60,304 nt of DNA from Sideroxyarcus sp. (lineage in GTDB: Bacteria; Pseudomonadota; Gammaproteobacteria; Burkholderiales; Gallionellaceae). The notes beneath the pieces are model-generated. The model saw only the letters and a list, made by a program, of their open reading frames with translations, was not told where the DNA came from and searched no databases. The first letter of the stretch is position 1. The number at the start of each line of letters is the position of its first letter. The translations under genes were made by a program, and so were the position numbers. The stretch spans positions 1 to 60,304 of the forward strand of contig JAUSBC010000082.1 in NCBI GenBank assembly GCA_030652215.1. Reading direction: 5' to 3'. Of this stretch, positions 54,896-60,304 are shown piece after piece.

Positions 54896-56233
54896 CTACA
54901 AGAACCTCGCCAGCATTCCTTTGGCCAGTTCGCCCTGCAACGGTATCCGCACGCGATGTCCGCTGCCCGGAGCGACGGTCAGCGATTCGCCTTCGAGGGA
55001 TTTCATCTCTTTCAGTTCGACGATGGAATTGCCGGAGGGGTGGATGATCTCGAGTTTGTCGCCGACGCTGAAGCGGTTCTTCACGTCGATCTCGGCCATG
55101 CCGTTGGAGCAGGCCACGATGTCGCCGACATATTGCTGGCGGAAGCTCTCGGAGTGGCCGCGCATATAGTTCTGCTGCTCGTGGGTGTGGTGGCGCTCGT
55201 AGAAGCCGTCGGTGTAGCCGCGGTTCGCCAGCGCATCCAGCGCGCCCAGCAATTCAAGATTGAAGGGGCGGCCTTTGACCGCATCGTCGATGGCCTGGCG
55301 ATACACCTGGGCGGTGCGCGCCACGTAATAGATGGATTTGGTGCGGCCCTCGACCTTGAGCGAATCGATGCCGATCTTCACCAGCCGTTCGACATGCTCC
55401 ACCGCGCGCAGGTCCTTGGAATTCATGATGTAGGTGCCATGCTCGTCTTCCAGCACCGGCATCAGTTCGCCCGGATGGTCCTTGCGCGAGATGACATACA
55501 CCTTGTCCGCCAGCGGGTGGCGCGGCTGGTTGCCGCATTCGGACAGCTCGGATTCGCTCAGGGCTTTGTCAAAATCGAAATCCAGTTTTTCGATCTCGCC
55601 GGTGCCGGTCTCTTCGGCGTTGTCCACCTTGTAATCCCAGCGGCAGGAGTTGGTGCAGGTGCCCTGGTTGGCGTCGCGGTGGTTGAAGTAGCCGGACAGC
55701 AGGCAGCGTCCGGAATAGGCGATGCACAGCGCGCCGTGGATGAACACTTCGAGTTCGATGTCCGGGCATTGCTGCCGTATCTCCTCGATCTCGTCCAGGG
55801 AGATTTCGCGCGACAGGATCACGCGCGACAGGCCCATCGATTTCCAGAATTTCACTGCTGCGTAGTTGACGGTGTTGGCCTGCACGGATAAATGAACCTG
55901 CATCTCCGGCCAGCGCTCGCGCACCAGGGCGATGAGGCCGGGGTCGGCCATGATCAGCGCGTCCGGTTGCATCGCGATCACGGGCTCCATGTCCGCCATG
56001 TAGGTTTTAACCTTGGCGTTGTGCGGCATCAGGTTGCTGGCGACGAACAGTTTCTTGCCCAGCGCGTGCGCTTCCTGAATTCCTATGCCCAGTTCTTCCA
56101 GCTTGAATTCGTTGTTGCGCGCGCGCAGCGAATAGCGCGGTTGCCCGGCGTACACCGCATCCGCACCGTAGGCGAAGGCGGTGCGCATTTTGTCCAGTGT
56201 TCCGGCGGGGAGGAGAAGTTCGGGGGCTTTCAT
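54896..56233 (-). CDS. trhP: tRNA 5-hydroxyuridine hydroxylation protein TrhP (U32 peptidase family)
   Basis: The 445-residue product matches the YegQ/TrhP branch of U32 enzymes: ELLLPAGTLDKMRTAFAYGADAVYAGQPRYSLRARNNEF as the opening (in parts PAGTLDKMRTAFAYGAD and YAGQPRYSLR), HLSVQANTVNYAAVKFW, and the Cys-rich signature FIHGALCIAYSGRCLLSGY, NQGTCTNSCRW. It prepares the 5-hydroxyuridine used for cmo5U at tRNA wobble position 34, using prephenate-derived intermediates. Single gene, not coupled to metF, from which a GC-rich hairpin separates it. Confidence 0.93.
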   Translation of the reverse strand: MKAPELLLPAGTLDKMRTAFAYGADAVYAGQPRYSLRARNNEFKLEELGIGIQEAHALGKKLFVASNLMPHNAKVKTYMADMEPVIAMQPDALIMADPGLIALVRERWPEMQVHLSVQANTVNYAAVKFWKSMGLSRVILSREISLDEIEEIRQQCPDIELEVFIHGALCIAYSGRCLLSGYFNHRDANQGTCTNSCRWDYKVDNAEETGTGEIEKLDFDFDKALSESELSECGNQPRHPLADKVYVISRKDHPGELMPVLEDEHGTYIMNSKDLRAVEHVERLVKIGIDSLKVEGRTKSIYYVARTAQVYRQAIDDAVKGRPFNLELLGALDALANRGYTDGFYERHHTHEQQNYMRGHSESFRQQYVGDIVACSNGMAEIDVKNRFSVGDKLEIIHPSGNSIVELKEMKSLEGESLTVAPGSGHRVRIPLQGELAKGMLARFL

Positions 56234-56241
56234 GTGGTGTG

Positions 56242-56285
56242 TTCCCTCACCCCAGCCCTCCCCCAGTGGGGGAGGGAGCAGGGGC
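56242..56285. repeat. GC-rich hairpin repeat between metF and trhP
   Basis: Perfect inner stem CCCTCCCCCA/TGGGGGAGGG (56256-56265 and 56267-56276) inside a CCTCACCCCAGCCCTCCC type element, a commonly dispersed palindrome distinct from the one in gatB. It may also serve as a terminator after metF. Confidence 0.7.
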
Positions 56286-56287
56286 GG

Positions 56288-57133
56288 CTATGTGCGATAG
56301 CCTAGTCGTTTCAAAATTTCCAGCGACGCATTGGCCTGGTTGAGCGTGTAGAAATGCAAAGCAGGCACTCCGCCGGCGATGAGTTTCTCGCACAGTTGCG
56401 TGACGACATCGAGGCCGAAGTTCTGCACCGATTCTACGTCGTCGCCGTAGCCTTCCATGGTCTTGCGCATCCAGCGCGGGATTTCCGCGCCGCAGGCGTC
56501 GGAGAAGCGCGCGAGTTGCGAAAAGCGCACGATGGGCATGATGCCCGGCACGATGGGGGCGGTGACGCCGAGTTTGCGCGATTCGTCGACGAAGCGGAAA
56601 TAAGCGTCGGCATTGTAGAAGTACTGCGTGATGGCCGAGTCGGCACCCGCATTCATCTTGCGTTTGAAGTTGAGCATATCTTCGCGCGCCGAATTCGCCT
56701 GCGGATGGAATTCCGGATACGCGGCCACTTCGATGTGGAAATGCTCGCCGGTCTGAGCACGGATGAATGACACCAGTTCGTTGGCGTACTGGAACTCGCC
56801 AATGCTGTGCATGCCGGAAGGCAGGTCGCCGCGCAGGGCGACGATGCGCTTGATGCCCATGTCCTTGTAGGCGAACAACAGGGCGCGCACGTTCTCGCGG
56901 GTGGAGCCGACGCAGGACAGATGCGGTGTGGCGCTGTGGCCTTCGGCATGGATCTGCTTGATGGTTTCCAGCGTGCGGTCCTGCGTGGAACCGCCCGCGC
57001 CGAAGGTGACGGAAAAAAATTCTGGCTTGATGGACGCCAGACGCTGGCGTGCGGCTGCCAGCTTTTCCACGCCTTCCGGCGTTTGCGGCGGATAAAACTC
57101 AAAACTGATCGGTGTCGTTGTGTTGATTCCCAT
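56288..57133 (-). CDS. metF: 5,10-methylenetetrahydrofolate reductase
   Basis: FAD enzyme that makes 5-methyl-THF for methionine synthesis. The 281-residue TIM barrel has the opening ISFEFYPPQTPEGVEKLA, VTFGAGGSTQDRT (folate/FAD site), LRGDLPSG and MNAGADSAITQYFYNADAY. It overlaps the holin-family gene by 35 bases, a tight junction typical of this cluster. Together with metK and ahcY it forms an activated-methyl-cycle neighbourhood. Confidence 0.96.
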   Translation of the reverse strand: MGINTTTPISFEFYPPQTPEGVEKLAAARQRLASIKPEFFSVTFGAGGSTQDRTLETIKQIHAEGHSATPHLSCVGSTRENVRALLFAYKDMGIKRIVALRGDLPSGMHSIGEFQYANELVSFIRAQTGEHFHIEVAAYPEFHPQANSAREDMLNFKRKMNAGADSAITQYFYNADAYFRFVDESRKLGVTAPIVPGIMPIVRFSQLARFSDACGAEIPRWMRKTMEGYGDDVESVQNFGLDVVTQLCEKLIAGGVPALHFYTLNQANASLEILKRLGYRT

Positions 57134-57491
57134 GTTTTCTCACAAGTAGTTGAGTGGCGGCTGAACTCAGCGCCCAGGAAAAAATGCTGTACAGGACTGC
57201 GCCCATGACGCCGTGCCAGAAACTGTCGACCACGAACCCGCGCAGGATGGAACCGGCGAACCAGAACATCAGTCCGTTGATGACAAAAATGAACAGTCCC
57301 AACGTGAGCATGGTGACCGGCAAAGTCAACACCAGAAAAATCGGGCGAATAAGCGTGTTGACGAGACCCAAAACGAAGGCCGCGACGAACGCCGCCATGA
57401 ATCCGTCGACGTGTATACCCGGCACGAAGCTCGCCACGGCAATCAGCGCCAGTGCGTTCAGTGTCCAGATGATCAGCAGTCGTATTAACAT
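57099..57491 (-). CDS. Phage-holin-4 family membrane protein (PF04020 type)
   Basis: The 130-residue product has four hydrophobic segments (LLIIWTLNALALIAVASFV, FVAAFVLGLVNTLIRPIFLV, VTMLTLGLFIFVINGLMFWF and VMGAVLYSIFSWALS) and the RPIFLVLTLPVTMLTLG block of this family. The name is historical: it is a chromosomal protein commonly found between ahcY and metF, with no phage genes near. It overlaps metF by 35 bases. Its function is unknown. Confidence 0.87.
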   Translation of the reverse strand: MLIRLLIIWTLNALALIAVASFVPGIHVDGFMAAFVAAFVLGLVNTLIRPIFLVLTLPVTMLTLGLFIFVINGLMFWFAGSILRGFVVDSFWHGVMGAVLYSIFSWALSSAATQLLVRKHGNQHNDTDQF

Positions 57492-57510
57492 TTTCCAATT
57501 AACAAGTTAA

Positions 57511-57537
57511 GAGGGGCGAACCTGACGTCCGCCCCTC
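57511..57537 (-). terminator. Hairpin terminator candidate after ahcY
   Basis: Perfect 8-bp stem GAGGGGCG/CGCCCCTC with an 11-base loop, followed on the minus strand by TTAACTTGTT. It lies 25 bases after the ahcY stop codon and just before the holin-family gene; partial termination is plausible. Confidence 0.6.
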
Positions 57538-57561
57538 GCCATCATACCCGCAACAAGCAGC

Positions 57562-58971
<1,410 letters not shown>

Positions 58972-59003
58972 ATGTGCTCCATTCATCTAAAAAGTTAATG
59001 AAT

Positions 59004-59097
59004 GGGTGCGGTTGATACGGGTGAACCACTGGCTCCGAGCCTGACGGGGGACTGGTTGTCCAGACCCGCTGCAGCACCCCTCGGAGGGTGGGTTATG
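59004..59097 (-). promoter_or_regulatory. SAH riboswitch in the ahcY leader
   Basis: On the minus strand the leader reads CCTCCGAGG, GGGTGCTGC, a variable hairpin (TCTGGAC..GTCC-like arms), GTCAGGCTCGGAG, and ends GCACCC. CCGAG pairs with CTCGG, and GGGTGC pairs with GCACCC, reproducing the stems and long-range pairing of the known ahcY-associated SAH aptamer, with its conserved CCGAGG and CAGGCTCGG strings. It ends about 33 bases before the ahcY start, so SAH binding probably opens the ribosome binding site or prevents early termination to raise ahcY expression. Confidence 0.88.
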
Positions 59098-59102
59098 CGT
59101 TG

Positions 59103-59140
59103 TGTAGGGTGGGTTGGGCGAAGCCGTAACCAACCCTACA
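59103..59140. repeat. Inverted repeat of the GTAGGGTGGG family after metK
   Basis: Arms TGTAGGGT (59103-59110) and ACCCTACA (59133-59140) plus further GGTT/AACC pairing. It is eight bases downstream of the metK stop and upstream of the riboswitch, so it may end metK transcription. The family also occurs at 923-1002. Confidence 0.68.
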
Positions 59141-59147
59141 TGGTTTG

Positions 59148-60304
59148 TTATAGACCGGCGTCGGCTCGCAAAGCGGCAGCTTTGTCAGTAGCTTCCCACT
59201 TGAATTCTGGCTCTTCGCGACCGAAGTGGCCGTAAGCCGCTGTCTTCTGGTAGATCGGACGCAGCAGGTCGAGCATATGCACGATGCCTTTCGGACGCAG
59301 GTCGAAGTGCTTTTTCACCAGCGCGGTGATCTTCTCGTCGGAAACCTTGCCGGTGCCGTAGGTGGTGACCATGATGCTGGTGGGCTGCGCCACGCCGATG
59401 GCGTAGCTGATTTGCACCAGGCACTTGTCGGCCAGGCCGGCGGCAACGATGTTCTTGGCCACATAGCGACCGGCATAAGCCGCCGAGCGGTCAACCTTGG
59501 AGGGGTCCTTGCCGGAGAACGCGCCGCCGCCGTGCGGGGCTGCGCCGCCGTAGGTGTCGACGATGATCTTGCGGCCGGTCAAGCCGGCATCGCCGTGCGG
59601 GCCGCCGATGACGAAGCGTCCGGTCGGGTTCACCAGGTATTTGATGTCGCCCTTGATGAGTTCTTTCGGCAATACGGGCTTGATGACTTCCTCGATCACG
59701 GCTTCGCGGATTTGCTCCAGCGAGATGTCCGGAGAGTGTTGGGTGGAAAGCACCACAGTGTCGATGCTGAAAGGTTTGTCGTCGACATATTTGATGGTGA
59801 CTTGCGACTTCGCATCCGGACGCAGCCAGCTCAAGCGGCCGTCGCGGCGCAATTGCGCCTGACGCTCGACCAGGCGGTGCGACAGGTAGATGGGCAGCGG
59901 CATCAGCGTGTCGGTTTCGCGGCAGGCGTAGCCGAACATCAGTCCCTGGTCGCCGGCGCCCTGATCCATCGTGTCGTCGTAGGCCTTGTCCACGCCCTGA
60001 GCGATGTCCGGGCTTTGCGTGCCGTAGCAAACTTGAACGGAACAACCGTCCGCGTCGAAGCGCAAGTTCGGGTCGTCATAGCCGATGCGGCGTATTGTTT
60101 CGCGCGCCACTTTGGCGAAGTTTACTTGTGCATTGGTGGTGATTTCGCCGGCCAGAACGACCAGGCCAGTGCTGACCAGCGTCTCGGCGGCGATGCGTGA
60201 ATGTTTGTCCTGCGCTAGAATCGCGTCAACGATAGCGTCGGAGATTTGGTCTGCAACCTTGTCCGGATGGCCCTCGGACACGGATTCGGATGTAAAAAAG
60301 TATT
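59148..60304 (-). CDS. metK: S-adenosylmethionine synthetase, N-terminus cut by window end
   Basis: Makes SAM from methionine and ATP. The frame is open to the last base: on the minus strand it begins [22 protein letters not shown], so only about two to four N-terminal residues are missing (VSEGHPDK is not the true start). Further motifs are [13 protein letters not shown] (ATP-binding loop), [21 protein letters not shown] (given in part as [10 protein letters not shown]) and the [18 protein letters not shown] block. With ahcY and metF it forms the methyl-cycle cluster; the SAH riboswitch lies between metK and ahcY. Confidence 0.97.
   Translation of the reverse strand, partial: YFFTSESVSEGHPDKVADQISDAIVDAILAQDKHSRIAAETLVSTGLVVLAGEITTNAQVNFAKVARETIRRIGYDDPNLRFDADGCSVQVCYGTQSPDIAQGVDKAYDDTMDQGAGDQGLMFGYACRETDTLMPLPIYLSHRLVERQAQLRRDGRLSWLRPDAKSQVTIKYVDDKPFSIDTVVLSTQHSPDISLEQIREAVIEEVIKPVLPKELIKGDIKYLVNPTGRFVIGGPHGDAGLTGRKIIVDTYGGAAPHGGGAFSGKDPSKVDRSAAYAGRYVAKNIVAAGLADKCLVQISYAIGVAQPTSIMVTTYGTGKVSDEKITALVKKHFDLRPKGIVHMLDLLRPIYQKTAAYGHFGREEPEFKWEATDKAAALRADAGL

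Noticed and set aside
57099..57491. Holin as a prophage marker
   Set aside because: The family is a chromosomal membrane protein commonly found beside ahcY and metF; no phage structural, lysis or integrase genes are nearby.

Overview
This is a GC-rich, gene-dense chromosomal segment of a betaproteobacterium. The best overall match from gene content and order is the Nitrosomonadales, possibly a Gallionellaceae-type iron/sulfur oxidiser. Pointers are the hemE-priA pair, the mreBCD-mrdA-rodA-rlpA block, dapF-DUF484-xerC, gatCAB beside mreB, and metK-ahcY-holin-metF with an SAH riboswitch. The genus is an inference from pattern memory and was not searched. Both ends cut genes: gltD at the left and metK at the right.

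Layout. 1-4.6 kb: gltD end, hemE, a DnaA-box-like cluster, priA. 4.8-10.7 kb: rubrerythrin and an accessory patch with a lipoprotein, a chimeric gene relic, a membrane protein, a GlcD-type FAD oxidase, a small lipoprotein and a DUF2279 protein. 11-15.2 kb: NYN-LOTUS protein, Cache-PAS histidine kinase, alpha/beta hydrolase. 15.2-21.3 kb: an LtaS-type sulfatase lying between a decayed argS start and the intact argS, then a SPOR protein, DsbA and an SDR. 21.4-25.5 kb (minus strand): gatC-gatA-DUF3050-gatB. 25.5-32.6 kb: the rod-shape and elongasome operon. 32.6-33.7 kb: a repeat cluster and two rhodaneses behind a palindromic operator. 33.7-38.5 kb (minus): a tightly overlapping operon yccU-like, tag, dapF, DUF484, xerC, rlmI, broken once by a MITE-like element. 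38.6-48 kb (plus): tRNA-Arg(CCG), TAXI receptor, slt, cca, a ParE-type toxin-antitoxin pair, a nonsense-interrupted DUF3616 gene, an M23 peptidase and a Vgb-like propeller. 48-60.3 kb: base-excision glycosylase, NDUFAF7-like methyltransferase, pteridine reductase, ttcA, YhcH, retropepsin-like protease, a haem-binding diguanylate cyclase, cytochrome b561, trhP, then the activated-methyl-cycle genes metF, ahcY and metK.

How the genes fit together. Most of the window is housekeeping: peptidoglycan elongation (mreBCD, mrdA, rodA, rlpA, slt, M23, dapF), tRNA charging and modification (argS, gatCAB, cca, ttcA, trhP, tRNA-Arg), and the methyl cycle (metK makes SAM, ahcY removes SAH under riboswitch control, metF supplies methyl-THF). 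Small sensory and redox functions are interspersed (rubrerythrin, rhodaneses, cytochrome b561, a c-type haem sensor cyclase).

No CRISPR array, transposase, prophage or classic defence island is visible. The striking feature is the load of short palindromic repeats. One 78-bp (26-codon) element sits in frame inside gatB and has a close intergenic relative before ttcA. A second family, about 123 bp, lies before the NYN gene and before mrdA. A third MITE-like element splits the dapF operon and appears to supply the next gene's ribosome binding site. Two gene-remodelling scars (a glcD/lipoprotein chimera and an argS 5' relic) mark the accessory patches.
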